Notes: generated by a model not told the origin, from the letters alone. A DNA stretch of 64,000 bases from UBA2357 sp041678045 (GCA_041678045.1 JBAYOV010000015.1:1-64000); one strand, 5' to 3'. Positions 35,826 through 46,729 are shown, counted from the stretch's first letter. A program made the numbers and translations.

Positions 35826-36623
35826 ATGAGAAAACAATTGTTGGCCACGGCAGTGAGCGCAAGCCTCGCGGCAGGTGCGGCGAGTGTGCTGGCCGAAGAC
35901 CTGAACTTTGACGAATACCGTCAGATGCTCGCGGATGGCAACCCCGCCGAGCTGTTCGAAATGGAAGGGGAGGAGCTGTGGGTGACCGCGCGTGGCCCCA
36001 AGAATGCAACCCTTGAGCAGTGCGACCTGGGCCTGGGCGCCGGCGTGGTCGAAGGCGCGGCGGCACAGTTGCCCCGTTACTTCGAGGATACCGGCAAGGT
36101 GCAGGATCTCGAGTCCCGCCTCATGACCTGCATGGAAACCCTGCAGGGCATCCCGTCTGACGAAATCATCAACGGCAAGTTCCGTCAGGGTGAGCGTGCC
36201 AAGATGGCTTCGCTGGTGGCGTATGTCGTCACCCACTCGAACGGCAAGCCGGTGAATGTGGATCTGTCGCATCCGAAAATGCAGGAGATGTATGCACTGG
36301 GCGAGCAGGCTTTCTTTTACCGGACCGGTGTGATGGATTTTGCGTGTGCAACATGCCACGGTGAGGATGGCAAGCGCATTCGTGCGACCTCTCTGCCCAA
36401 CATCACCACCGACAAGGGGGCAGCCGAAGGCTGGACCACCTGGCCTGCCTATCGCGTATCCAACTCGCAGTTCTGGACCATGCAGCACCGTCTGTGGGAC
36501 TGCTTCCGCCAGCAGCGAACAGCCGAACCGGTCTTCGGCTCGGATGTGACCATTGCGCTGTCGGTGTTCATGGCGGGCAAGAGTAACGGTGCGGAAGCGG
36601 CCTGGCCGGGTGTCAAGCGTTGA
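35826..36623 (+). CDS. soxA: SoxA, cytochrome c of the SoxAX complex (monohaem type)
   Basis: A 265-aa exported cytochrome. A signal peptide ends near SVLAE (23). There is a single CATCH haem site at 174-178 and the cysteine ligand is Cys226 (WDCFRQQ). Cys66 and Cys102 stand where dihaem SoxA proteins carry the first haem, so they probably form a disulfide. SoxAX joins thiosulfate to the SoxY cysteine. Start at the ATG of MRKQLLA, after GAGGAGAG. Confidence 0.94.
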   Translation: MRKQLLATAVSASLAAGAASVLAEDLNFDEYRQMLADGNPAELFEMEGEELWVTARGPKNATLEQCDLGLGAGVVEGAAAQLPRYFEDTGKVQDLESRLMTCMETLQGIPSDEIINGKFRQGERAKMASLVAYVVTHSNGKPVNVDLSHPKMQEMYALGEQAFFYRTGVMDFACATCHGEDGKRIRATSLPNITTDKGAAEGWTTWPAYRVSNSQFWTMQHRLWDCFRQQRTAEPVFGSDVTIALSVFMAGKSNGAEAAWPGVKR

Positions 36624-36631
36624 GGAGCGGG

Positions 36632-37237
36632 ATGAACATGAAAAGACTGTTGATTGCGCCTCTGGCGCTGTGTGCCTCGGTGGCCGTGGCCTCGCCCGAA
36701 CTGGAAGCGAAGGTCGAGGAAATGATGCTGACTTCGTTCAAGGAAAGCGGTATTGCGTCGCTTGACCGTCAGAAGCGCGATGCGGTACAGAAAGCCTGTT
36801 CGAGTCCTGAGTTGCCTGACTCGGCCACAATGAAGAAGCTCGAAGAGGCTGAGATGGCCACCATCCAGTGGCCCTCCAACGGGGACTATCTGGGGGGGGA
36901 CTGGAAGCAGGGTGAGAAGATCGCCTACAGCGGTCGTGGCCTCACCTGGACCGATGCCTCGCCGCACAACAATGGTGGCGGCTGCTACAACTGCCACGCA
37001 ATGGACCCCAAGGAAGTTTCTGCCGGCACCATCGGAGTGAGCCTTGAGGGCTATGGCAAACTGCGTGGCAACTCCGAAGAGGTGGTCAAGTACACCTGGG
37101 GCAAGCTGTGGAACGCCAAGGCCTACAACGCGTGCAGCAACATGCCGCGTAACGGCTATGGCGGCATCCTGACCGAAGAGCAGATCCGTCACCTGATGGC
37201 TTATCTGTTCGACCCGGCCTCCCCGGTCAACCAGTAA
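36632..37237 (+). CDS. soxX: SoxX, monohaem cytochrome c
   Basis: A 201-aa periplasmic cytochrome with a signal peptide ending near VAVAS (21). The haem motif is CYNCH at 118-122, and Met ligand candidates lie in NMPRNGYG near 170. It accepts electrons from SoxA. It follows soxA by 8 bp. The start is ATG 36632 (MNMKRLL) or the second ATG at 36638; GGAG spacing does not decide. Confidence 0.94.
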   Translation: MNMKRLLIAPLALCASVAVASPELEAKVEEMMLTSFKESGIASLDRQKRDAVQKACSSPELPDSATMKKLEEAEMATIQWPSNGDYLGGDWKQGEKIAYSGRGLTWTDASPHNNGGGCYNCHAMDPKEVSAGTIGVSLEGYGKLRGNSEEVVKYTWGKLWNAKAYNACSNMPRNGYGGILTEEQIRHLMAYLFDPASPVNQ

Positions 37238-37249
37238 GCAAGCAGAGCC

Positions 37250-37280
37250 TGCCTGCAGCGCCACCTGCAGGCATTTTTTT
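37250..37280 (+). terminator. intrinsic terminator inside the sox cluster
   Basis: TGCCTGCAG, a 6-nt loop and CTGCAGGCA are followed by seven T. It lies between soxX and soxB and looks fully functional, so soxB may be expressed by read-through or from its own promoter in the 60 bp that follow. Confidence 0.85.
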
Positions 37281-37339
37281 GTCCGCATTTTTGTAAAGAC
37301 TCCTGAACACGCTGTTGGAGCAAAGGAAAAGGCCCATCC

Positions 37340-39064
37340 ATGTCTATGAATCGTCGAGAGTTCATGCAAGTGCTCGCTGTTGCGGCTGCCGGCGGCATGA
37401 CCCTGCACAGCAACTTCGCGCGCGCCGAGAAGGCGGCAGAAGCCCTGTACGATCTGCCCAAGTTCGGCAATGTCAGCCTGCTGCACATGACCGACTGTCA
37501 TGCCCAGTTGTTGCCGATCTATTTCCGTGAGCCCAATGTGAATCTGGGCGTGGGCAGCATGCTCGGACAGGCGCCGCATGTGGTGGGCGAGGCGTTCCTG
37601 AAGCACTTCAACATCAAGCCCGGTGGCATCGAGGCCCATGCCTTCACCTATCTGGACTTTGTGGAAGGCGCGAAAATCTACGGCAAGGTCGGCGGTTTTG
37701 CGCACCTGTCCACCCTGGTCAAGCGCATGAAGGAGAGCCGCCCTGGGGCCTTGCTGCTCGACGGGGGCGACACCTGGCAGGGGTCGGGGACGGCGCTATG
37801 GACCAATGCGCAGGACATGGTCGATGCCTGCAAGCTGCTGGGTGTTGACGTGATGACGTTGCACTGGGAAAGCACGTATGGTGCTGACCGGGTGAAGGAA
37901 ATCGAAGAGAACGACTTTGCCGGCAGTATCGATATCGTCGCGCAGAACGTGAAGACCACCGACTTCGAAGACCCGGTGTTCAAGCCCTATGTGATCAAGA
38001 ACATCAACGGCGTGCCGGTGGCCATCGTCGGTCAGGCCTTCCCGTACACACCGATTGCCAATCCGCGCTGGCTCACCCCGGAGTGGAGCTTCGGCATTCG
38101 CGACGAGGACATGCAGCAGGCGGTGAATGCTGCCCGTGCGGAAGGTGCGCAGGTGGTTGTGGTGCTGTCGCACAACGGCATGGACGTGGATATCAAGATG
38201 GCGAGCCGGGTGACCGGCATCGATGCCATCTTCGGAGGCCACACGCACGACGGCATGCCGTCGCCTACCATCGTCGACAATGCCGGGGGCAAGACCCTGG
38301 TGACCAACGCCGGTTCCAACGGCAAGTATCTGGGGGTGATGGATTTCGACGTGCGCGATGGCAAGGTGCAGGATTTCCGCTACAAGCTGCTGCCGGTGTT
38401 CTCCAACCTCCTGCCGGCCGATCCGGAAATGAGTGCGCTGATCGAGAAGGTACGCGCGCCCTTCCTGGAAAAGCTTACTGAAAACCTCGCCGTGACCGAA
38501 GGCTTGCTGTATCGCCGTGGCAATTTCAACGGCTCTTGGGATCAGTTGCTGGTTGATGCGTTGATGGCCGAGCTCGATGCCGAGCTCGCCTTCTCGCCCG
38601 GTTTCCGCTGGGGCACCTCGTTGCTGCCGGGTGACACCATCACCATGGAGCATCTGCTCGATCAGACCGCGATCACCTATCCCTGGACCACGGTCACCGA
38701 GATGAGCGGCGAGATGATCAAGACCGTGCTCGAAGATGTCTGTGACAACCTGTTCAATCCCGACCCCTACTACCAGCAGGGTGGCGACATGGTGCGCGTG
38801 GGCGGGCTGGAGTATGCCTGTGACCCGGCTGCCGGCATGGGCAAGCGCATTGGCAACATGATGCTGAAAGGCAAGCCGATCGACCCGAACAAGACCTACA
38901 AGGTGGCCGGCTGGGCGCCGGTGTCCGAAGAGGCACGCGATTCGGGCGAGCCGGTGTGGGATGTGGTGGCACGCCATCTGCGGGCGCAGAAGGTCATCAC
39001 CCAGCGCACACTGAACCTGCCCACCCTCAAGGGCATGGAAGGCAACCCCGGGGTCGCCGTGTAA
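37340..39064 (+). CDS. soxB: SoxB, sulfate thiohydrolase
   Basis: A 574-aa dimanganese enzyme that releases sulfate from SoxY-bound thiosulfonate. It carries a Tat signal (NRREFMQVLAV). The metal motifs of the 5'-nucleotidase-like fold are seen in HMTDCHAQL near 50, LDGGDTWQGSG near 140, LSHNGMDVD near 277 and GGHTHDGMP near 300. AAGGAAAAGG precedes the ATG. It is separated from soxX by a strong terminator. Confidence 0.97.
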   Translation: MSMNRREFMQVLAVAAAGGMTLHSNFARAEKAAEALYDLPKFGNVSLLHMTDCHAQLLPIYFREPNVNLGVGSMLGQAPHVVGEAFLKHFNIKPGGIEAHAFTYLDFVEGAKIYGKVGGFAHLSTLVKRMKESRPGALLLDGGDTWQGSGTALWTNAQDMVDACKLLGVDVMTLHWESTYGADRVKEIEENDFAGSIDIVAQNVKTTDFEDPVFKPYVIKNINGVPVAIVGQAFPYTPIANPRWLTPEWSFGIRDEDMQQAVNAARAEGAQVVVVLSHNGMDVDIKMASRVTGIDAIFGGHTHDGMPSPTIVDNAGGKTLVTNAGSNGKYLGVMDFDVRDGKVQDFRYKLLPVFSNLLPADPEMSALIEKVRAPFLEKLTENLAVTEGLLYRRGNFNGSWDQLLVDALMAELDAELAFSPGFRWGTSLLPGDTITMEHLLDQTAITYPWTTVTEMSGEMIKTVLEDVCDNLFNPDPYYQQGGDMVRVGGLEYACDPAAGMGKRIGNMMLKGKPIDPNKTYKVAGWAPVSEEARDSGEPVWDVVARHLRAQKVITQRTLNLPTLKGMEGNPGVAV

Positions 39065-39169
39065 GCACGCCGACTCGCCTCGGGCGACTGCCGCACGGCG
39101 GAACGCCCGAGGGGGAGGCCGGGCGCAGCCGTCCGGCCTGTCCGGCGCTCGCGCACCGGGATGCCCGGT

Positions 39170-40930
39170 TCAGGCCTGGTCGGTGTCGGGGAACAGGTTG
39201 CGGAAGCGCAGTTCCAGCGGGTAGGGAAAGAAGTCCTCGACGTGTCCGCTACGGATCGATGTCTGGGCTTTCTGCCAGAACGTGGGCTCCAGCAGGTCGC
39301 GGTGATGCTTGATGAAGGCCTTGCGCACACGGGGCGCGCCGAGCAGGAAGGTAGCGAATTCCTCCGGAAATACATCGAGCGGCGCAGCGGAATACCACGC
39401 CTCACTGGCCATTTCCATTTCGGGGTAGGGGGCCGGGGGAATCCGGCGGAAGTTCATGTCGGTCATGTACTCGATTTCGTCGTAGTCGTAGAACACCACA
39501 CGACCATAACGGGTGACGCCGAAGTTCTTCCACAGCATGTCGCCCGGGAAGATGTTGGCAATGGCCAGTTCGCGGATCGCGTTGCCGTACTCCTTCACCG
39601 CATTTTCCACCTGTTCATCGTCCGACTGATCCAGATAGATGTTGAGCGGCGTCATGCGACGCTCGATGTACAGGTGCTTGATGATCACCGAGTCGCCCTC
39701 GATCTCGAAGGAGGAGGGCGCCAGTGTGCGCAACTCTTCCAGCAGGTCGGGGTGGAAGCGGGACAGGGGCAGGGCCGCGTAGGAGAACTCCAGCGTGTCG
39801 GCCATCCGGCCCACCCGGTCCACATGCTTGACCATCAGGTATTTGCGCTTCACCGTGGCACGGTCCATGTTCTTGGAGCTGCCGAACACGTCCTTGATGA
39901 TCTTGAACACATACGGATAAGACGGCAGGGTGAACACCAGCATCACCAGGCCGCGTATGCCGGGCGCGATGATGAACTGATCGTTCGAGTGGCGCAGGTG
40001 GGCGATCAGGTCGCGGAAGAACATGGTCTTGCCCTGCTTGCCCAGGCCCAGCATGGTATACAGCTCGCTGCGCGGCTTGTTCGGCATGATCGAGCGCAGG
40101 AACTGTACGTAGCCCGACGGAACTTCCATGTCCACCATGAAGTAGGCGCGCGACAGCGAGAACAGCACCGAGATGCGCCACGGATCGAGCAGGATGGTGT
40201 CGATGTAGAGCTTGCCGGCTTCATTGTGGCGCACGGCCAGGGTGAAGGGATATTCCTGATAGCCGTTGACCGCCTTGCCGATGATGTAGGCCGTCTTGTT
40301 ACGGTAAAAGGCCGAGTACAGCACCTGAATCTGGCAATTGACCTCCATCTCCGGCCACTCGCCCAAGTGCGCCCGCACTGCACGCATCACATGCTCGATG
40401 TCCCGGTCGAGGTGGTCGAAGGGGCGCTGCCAGTCAAAATCCTCAACGATGCGCTTGATCGTTGCGCGAAGTCCGCCGTCCTGAGGGTAGTAGCTGCTGT
40501 AGACCGGCGGGTAGGAGTCGATGTATTCGGTCGAGATGGCGGGCCGGGCGAAAAGGTAGACGTTGTTGAAATAGCTCCGGTGCAGAATCTTGGTGGTCAC
40601 CGAGTTGAAGAAGGTTTCTGCCAGTTCGGGTTGCCGATGATTGATCAGCATGCCGATGTAATGAAGTTTGACCTGCTGCCAGGTGGCGTTGTCCAGGGAG
40701 TCGGCGTCGAATTCGTGATGCAGCCGCTCCACCGTCTCGGTGACACGGTCGTCATAAAACTGCACCCGCTCGCGCACCGTGTCGAGCTGTGCCTGCCAGT
40801 CGGCCGCTTCGAAGCTTTCCTTGGCACGGCGTGAGGTTTCGCGAAAGATGCGGTAGTGCTTGTTGAAACCTTCGATCATCGCGTAGGCAATTGCCTGAGC
40901 GACGGCATTTTCCCCGGTGAAAGCGTCCAT
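39170..40930 (-). CDS. aceK: isocitrate dehydrogenase kinase/phosphatase
   Basis: A 586-aa bifunctional enzyme that switches isocitrate dehydrogenase off and on by phosphorylation and thereby sends isocitrate to the glyoxylate shunt. The nucleotide-binding PGIRGLVMLVF is near 315 and FKIIKD near 337; VVFYDYDEIEYM near 470 holds catalytic aspartates. Length fits the family (about 580). The start MDAFTGENA is chosen because the upstream extension shows no family features. It is apart from aceA but near its target icd. Confidence 0.96.
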   Translation of the reverse strand: MDAFTGENAVAQAIAYAMIEGFNKHYRIFRETSRRAKESFEAADWQAQLDTVRERVQFYDDRVTETVERLHHEFDADSLDNATWQQVKLHYIGMLINHRQPELAETFFNSVTTKILHRSYFNNVYLFARPAISTEYIDSYPPVYSSYYPQDGGLRATIKRIVEDFDWQRPFDHLDRDIEHVMRAVRAHLGEWPEMEVNCQIQVLYSAFYRNKTAYIIGKAVNGYQEYPFTLAVRHNEAGKLYIDTILLDPWRISVLFSLSRAYFMVDMEVPSGYVQFLRSIMPNKPRSELYTMLGLGKQGKTMFFRDLIAHLRHSNDQFIIAPGIRGLVMLVFTLPSYPYVFKIIKDVFGSSKNMDRATVKRKYLMVKHVDRVGRMADTLEFSYAALPLSRFHPDLLEELRTLAPSSFEIEGDSVIIKHLYIERRMTPLNIYLDQSDDEQVENAVKEYGNAIRELAIANIFPGDMLWKNFGVTRYGRVVFYDYDEIEYMTDMNFRRIPPAPYPEMEMASEAWYSAAPLDVFPEEFATFLLGAPRVRKAFIKHHRDLLEPTFWQKAQTSIRSGHVEDFFPYPLELRFRNLFPDTDQA

Positions 40931-41124
40931 TCGGCCCCCGAAACTGGTAAAGGATGTGGTTTTGAGTGAAGCCCATGACTTTAACACCGAGCACGGCAGG
41001 GTTTCATGCCTTCGACGGTTCGTTCGGTGGAATGTGGCAGAATGCGCAGCGGATTGTTGGATGCGTGCTGTTGTACGGCAGGATTCAGCGGCTGTCTGCC
41101 CCATATTTTCACAGGGATTGCCCA

Positions 41125-41796
41125 ATGAACGTTTTTGCTTCAGACCTGTGCAGGATGCTGCCCGCGCTGGCCGCCGGTGTGCTGATCAGTGCCTGTGCTC
41201 CGGCGCCTGAAAGTGCCCCACCTGCCGCTCCCAGCGAGCGCCCAGCACCCACGGCCGAACAGCTGGAGCGCGAGCAGCAAGAGCTGGCGCGTCGCGAGCG
41301 GGTGGCGCAGGCCGCGCGGGCGCGCTTCGAACTGCTGGACAACGGCGTGGCGCTCGACCAGGAGGCCGGACTGATGTGGGCGCGCTGCGCGCTGGGCATG
41401 GAATGGACCGGCCAGACTTGCGCTGGCAAGGCGCGCCAGCTCAACTGGGATCAGGCGCTCGAAGAGGCGGAAAGGGCCAGCCTTGCGGGGCATGATGACT
41501 GGCGCCTGCCCACCCAGCCGGAGCTGTATGCGCTTACTTATTGCAGCACCGGGGTCCGCTCCGAACCCAATCGCGAGGGGTTGGGCGGCGGCTGTGCGGG
41601 CGACTATGCGTCGCCCACGATTGTCGAGGAGGTGTTCCCGGCCACGCCGATCGGCAATTTCTGGACCAGTACCCCGCATGCACGCTTCAACTTCAGCGCC
41701 TGGGGGGTGTCATTCAATACCGGGCATACCGGTACCGGGGGGCGCAATGACTATGTGTTTGTCAGGCTGGTGCGGGATGTTGCTGCGCCGCAGTAA
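41125..41796 (+). CDS. lipoprotein with DUF1566 (Lcl C-terminal) domain
   Basis: A 223-aa predicted lipoprotein: signal with lipobox LISAC near residue 28, a Pro/Ala-rich and Glu/Arg-rich coiled segment (about 32-70), then a DUF1566 domain (ALDQEAGLMWARC, GHDDWRLPTQPELYAL, GNFWTSTPH, YVFVRLVRD). Domain relatives are surface or adhesion-linked and of unclear role. The start is the ATG after the ACAGGGATTGCCC stretch. It lies between divergent aceK and icd. Confidence 0.8.
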   Translation: MNVFASDLCRMLPALAAGVLISACAPAPESAPPAAPSERPAPTAEQLEREQQELARRERVAQAARARFELLDNGVALDQEAGLMWARCALGMEWTGQTCAGKARQLNWDQALEEAERASLAGHDDWRLPTQPELYALTYCSTGVRSEPNREGLGGGCAGDYASPTIVEEVFPATPIGNFWTSTPHARFNFSAWGVSFNTGHTGTGGRNDYVFVRLVRDVAAPQ

Positions 41797-42054
41797 GTCT
41801 TGCGGCGTGTGACGTCATCCCGGGCGACTTTCGGTCAGCGCGCTTTTCAGCGATAATCCGCGATTGAGGTCGGTCAGGGTGGCATGATGCCGCCCGACAG
41901 CGCGACCTCGGGCCGGAGCGGAACAAGACGGGTACATCACGGGCATCACCCGAAGCCGGTCTTGCGTTTGCACGAGCAGGGGGCTGCACGGTTACGAGTC
42001 GTGGCAGTCGGCCCTTGCCCAGGGTTCATGTTCAAATATCAAGAGGGAGTAGGA

Positions 42055-43299
<1,245 letters not shown>

Positions 43300-43324
43300 G
43301 TTTTCGTGCCGGTGCTGTGAGTGA

Positions 43325-43357
43325 CGAAAGCCCCGGAAACGGGGCTTTCGTGTTTTC
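43325..43357. terminator. icd / usp terminator
   Basis: CGAAAGCCCC, loop GGAAAC, GGGGCTTTCG followed by TGTTTT. It lies between convergent icd and the universal stress gene. Confidence 0.85.
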
Positions 43358-43372
43358 AGGCTCCCCGATCCG

Positions 43373-43831
43373 TCAGTCGTGCTTGCCGCGCACGATCAGC
43401 ACCGAGATGCTGACCTTGCGCATCAGGTTTTCGGCCACGCTGCCCAGCAGCAGGCGGCGTACGCCACGACGGCCATGCGATCCGACCACAAGCAGGTCTG
43501 CACCGGAGTCGACGACCGCTTCGGCGATCTGATCTGCCGAGTGCGTGTCCTGTGTGGCGAGCAGTCGTGTGCCGGCCTCCACGCCTGCCGCGTGGGCCCG
43601 TTCCAGTGCATCGCTGAGCACCGTATTGCCGTTGTCCACCAGCGCTTGCTCAAGCTGGCGTGCATTCACCAGTGCCACGCCGTGGGTGTTGAAGGCCTGC
43701 ACCAGTGATTCGTCCACTGCATGCACGATTTCCAGTCGTGCATGATGCAGCCGGGCCAGGCCAATGGCCTCATCCAGTGCCATGCGCGAGGTGTGGCTGT
43801 CATCGACGGCCACGATTATGTGTCGGTACAT
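43373..43831 (-). CDS. universal stress protein (UspA family)
   Basis: A 152-aa single-domain Usp. The ATP-binding motif G-x2-G-x9-G(S) is present as GSHGRRGVRRLLLGS near 122-136, so it belongs to the nucleotide-binding group. The start MYRHIIVAVD is the family norm. It is monocistronic and divergent from the symporter operon. Confidence 0.92.
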   Translation of the reverse strand: MYRHIIVAVDDSHTSRMALDEAIGLARLHHARLEIVHAVDESLVQAFNTHGVALVNARQLEQALVDNGNTVLSDALERAHAAGVEAGTRLLATQDTHSADQIAEAVVDSGADLLVVGSHGRRGVRRLLLGSVAENLMRKVSISVLIVRGKHD

Positions 43832-44068
43832 CGCAACTCCCCTGAGGTTGATCAAACTGGCAAAAATGCCAGCCTACCACTGCCTTGCGCGGGCGTGCAC
43901 CGGGCTGTGGGGCTGTGAGTTTCATAAAAATTTTGAATGCCGGTATCGCTTGTAAGGATTGAGTAAGATCGGACGCCAATAATCGGCCCCGCTGGTAATC
44001 AGTCAGGGAGGGTTTGTGGGATCGCAAGATCCGCTGACCCGGCACTACTCTCACTTAGAGGAGACATT

Positions 44069-44323
44069 ATGGACAAGAGTGCACAAAGCTATTGGAAGGC
44101 GGTGCTCGGTCTGATCTACAAGATCATGATCGTGTGGTTCCTCGTTTCACTCGGAGCGGGCATTCTGTTTGCGCCCATGCTCAACGGCATCCACCTCGGC
44201 GGTTATCCGCTCGGGTTCTGGTTTGCGCAACAGGGTTCGATTTACGTGTTCATCGCACTGATCTTCTTTTATGCCAAGAAGATGGGTGACCTCGACCGTG
44301 AATTCGACGTACACGAAGAGTAA
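44069..44323 (+). CDS. DUF4212 small subunit of sodium/substrate symporter
   Basis: An 84-aa membrane protein with two helices (IYKIMIVWFLVSLGAGILFA and QQGSIYVFIALIFFYAKKM). DUF4212 proteins are encoded just before VC_2705-type sodium:solute symporters and are thought to be their small subunits. AGAGGAG precedes the ATG. The large subunit starts 15 bp downstream. Confidence 0.88.
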   Translation: MDKSAQSYWKAVLGLIYKIMIVWFLVSLGAGILFAPMLNGIHLGGYPLGFWFAQQGSIYVFIALIFFYAKKMGDLDREFDVHEE

Positions 44324-44338
44324 AGGGGAGACAACCAC

Positions 44339-46144
44339 ATGAGTTTGCAGCTTCTCACTTACCTGGTGGTCGGCGCGACCTTTGCGCTGTACATCGGGAT
44401 TGCGGTCTGGGCACGGGCCGGCAGCACCAAGGAGTTCTACGTCGCTGGCGGCGGCGTGCATCCGGTGACCAACGGCATGGCGACCGCAGCTGACTGGATG
44501 TCGGCCGCGTCCTTCATCTCCATGGCGGGTCTGATCTCCAACATGGGTTATGGCGGTGCTCTGTTCCTGATGGGCTGGACCGGTGGCTATGTGCTGCTGG
44601 CCATGCTGCTCGCCCCGTACCTGCGCAAGTTCGGCAAGTTCACCGTGCCGCAGTTCATCGGCGATCGCTACTACTCCAAGTCGGCCAACGGCGTTGCCGT
44701 GCTGTGCTTGCTGGTGGCTTCGATCACCTACGTGATCGGCCAGATGACCGGCGTGGGCGTGACCTTCTCGCGCTTCCTGGGCGTGACCAACGAGATGGGC
44801 ATTTACATCGGTATGGGCATTGTGTTCGCCTATGCAGTGTTCGGCGGCATGAAGGGCATCACCTACACCCAGGTGGCCCAGTATGTGGTGCTGATCCTGG
44901 CCTACACCGTGCCGGCTGTGTTCATCTCGATGACCCTGGTGGGCAACCCGCTGCCGCAACTGGGCATGGGTGGCACGCTGACCGGTTCGGACGTGCATCT
45001 GCTTGAGCGCCTCGATCAGGTGATCACCGACCTCGGCTTCAACGAATACACCACGTCGGTGCCGGGTTCCACGCTGAACATGTTCGTGTATACCGTGTCG
45101 CTGATGATCGGTACCGCCGGTCTGCCGCACGTGATCATCCGCTTCTTCACCGTTCCGAAAGTGGCTGACGCCCGTTACTCGGCCGGTTGGGCGCTGGTGT
45201 TCATCGCCATCCTCTACACCACCGCTCCGGCTGTGGCTGCCATGGCCAAGTACAACCTGCATGCCACGGTGAACTCCGCAGTGGCAACCGGTGGTGACCT
45301 GTATGCCCCCGAAGCCAGCCTGAAGTTCGAAGAGCGTCCGGACTGGATGAAGCGTTGGGAGCAGACTGGCCTGCTGAAGTGGGAAGACAAGAACGGCGAC
45401 GGTCGCATCCAGTTCTACAACGAAAAGACCGCCAATGCCGATGTTAAGGCGAAGGTCGAGCGTGCTGGCTGGAACGGCAACGAGCTGACGGTGAACGCCG
45501 ACATCATCGTGCTGGCCAACCCGGAAATCGCGCTGCTGCCCAACTGGGTGATCGCACTGGTGGCTGCTGGCGGTGTGGCTGCTGCACTGTCGACCGCTGC
45601 AGGTCTGCTGCTGGCCATCTCTTCTGCCGTGTCGCATGACTTGGTGAAGAACGTGTTCAAGCCCGATCTGTCGGAAAAGGGCGAACTGCTCACCGGCAAG
45701 ATCTCCATGGTGTTCGCGATCGTTCTGGCCGGTTGGTTGGGTCTGAATCCTCCGGGCTTTGCGGCCGGTACGGTGGCGCTGGCCTTCGGTATTGCGGCCA
45801 GCTCGCTGTTCCCGGCCATCATGATGGGTATCTTCTCGAAGACCATGAACAAGGAAGGTGCAATTGCCGGCATGCTGTCCGGTCTGTTCATCACCCTGTT
45901 CTATGTGTTTGCTCACAAGGGTATCTTCTTCGTGAAGGGCACCGAGTTCACCAACCTGCTCGGTGGTCCGAACGCTTTCTTCGGCATCACGCCTGAAGCC
46001 TTCGGTACGATCGGCGCGATTGTGAACTTCCTCGTGGCCTACGCCGTGATGAAGGTGACCAAGCCGGCTCCGGATCACATCCAGGAACTGGTGGAAAGCG
46101 TCCGTGTTCCGCGCGGCGCCACTGCAGTACAGGGCGCACACTGA
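44339..46144 (+). CDS. sodium:solute symporter (ActP-like, VC_2705 subfamily)
   Basis: A 601-aa membrane transporter with about 13 helices. The family signature region (AADWMSAASFISMAGLISN near 50-70) is clear. Relatives carry acetate or similar short-chain acids with sodium, which suits the shunt genes around it. An unusual soluble loop at about 320-385 contains DKNGDGRIQF near 349, matching an EF-hand calcium loop pattern. Substrate is inferred, not proven. Confidence 0.88.
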   Translation: MSLQLLTYLVVGATFALYIGIAVWARAGSTKEFYVAGGGVHPVTNGMATAADWMSAASFISMAGLISNMGYGGALFLMGWTGGYVLLAMLLAPYLRKFGKFTVPQFIGDRYYSKSANGVAVLCLLVASITYVIGQMTGVGVTFSRFLGVTNEMGIYIGMGIVFAYAVFGGMKGITYTQVAQYVVLILAYTVPAVFISMTLVGNPLPQLGMGGTLTGSDVHLLERLDQVITDLGFNEYTTSVPGSTLNMFVYTVSLMIGTAGLPHVIIRFFTVPKVADARYSAGWALVFIAILYTTAPAVAAMAKYNLHATVNSAVATGGDLYAPEASLKFEERPDWMKRWEQTGLLKWEDKNGDGRIQFYNEKTANADVKAKVERAGWNGNELTVNADIIVLANPEIALLPNWVIALVAAGGVAAALSTAAGLLLAISSAVSHDLVKNVFKPDLSEKGELLTGKISMVFAIVLAGWLGLNPPGFAAGTVALAFGIAASSLFPAIMMGIFSKTMNKEGAIAGMLSGLFITLFYVFAHKGIFFVKGTEFTNLLGGPNAFFGITPEAFGTIGAIVNFLVAYAVMKVTKPAPDHIQELVESVRVPRGATAVQGAH

Positions 46145-46201
46145 TTCTGTGTGAGCCATGGTGGGTGTGAAGGGCTGTTTGCCGTTCGCACCCACCTTCA
46201 G

Positions 46202-46238
46202 ACCCCGTCAGATGTTCATGGCGGGGTTTTGTTTTTTG
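46202..46238 (+). terminator. symporter operon terminator
   Basis: ACCCCG and CGGGGT close a 14-nt loop followed by TTTTGTTTTTT, 57 bp after the symporter stop. Confidence 0.7.
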
Positions 46239-46310
46239 TGGCACCCTGAAAAGCGTTTCAAACCTCGATGCGCACCCTTTCAGGGGGCGGGCAAGCTGGA
46301 GTAGCAAGCA

Positions 46311-46700
46311 ATGATTTTCGACATCAGCGTGGCGATGACCTGGATTCTGTTCCTCGCCTTGTTCCCGATTTCCTTTTTCTGGCTGCGCAGGGCCTGGCGC
46401 ATCATGGTGAAGCGCGACTTTTCCGAGGTGGCGCTGAAGAAGGGGGTACCGCCTCCCGATCCGGAGCGTTTCGCAACCTTTGCCGCACTCATCAACCTGG
46501 TGGGAGGGGCCATGACCGTGTTCGCCATCTCTCTGGTGCTGGTGTTTCAGGCTGAATACGATGTGTGGTCGGCAGTGGCGGGTGTCACCATCTGGTGCAA
46601 GTTCATTCTGGATTTCGCGCACAGCCGCCACGCCCACCTCAAGAGTGGCGCGGCTTCGCGCCTCACTGAGACCGACGTCAAGGGCGGGCAAAAGGGCTGA
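46311..46700 (+). CDS. conserved-looking membrane protein, function unknown
   Basis: A 129-aa protein with a first helix at about 8-27, a basic cytoplasmic stretch (LRRAWRIMVKRDFSEVALKKG), and two further hydrophobic segments at about 57-80 and 85-100. The family was not recognised. It sits between the symporter and the second DUF4212 gene, which hints at a transport link, but nothing in the protein shows this. Confidence 0.65.
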   Translation: MIFDISVAMTWILFLALFPISFFWLRRAWRIMVKRDFSEVALKKGVPPPDPERFATFAALINLVGGAMTVFAISLVLVFQAEYDVWSAVAGVTIWCKFILDFAHSRHAHLKSGAASRLTETDVKGGQKG

Positions 46701-46729
46701 TGTCTGCCTGGTGAGGGCCCGGCGAAGGT

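Noticed and set aside
39065..39169. CCTCGGGCG/CGCCCGAGG stem between soxB and aceK as a terminator
   Set aside because: Strong pairing but no T-tract on either strand.
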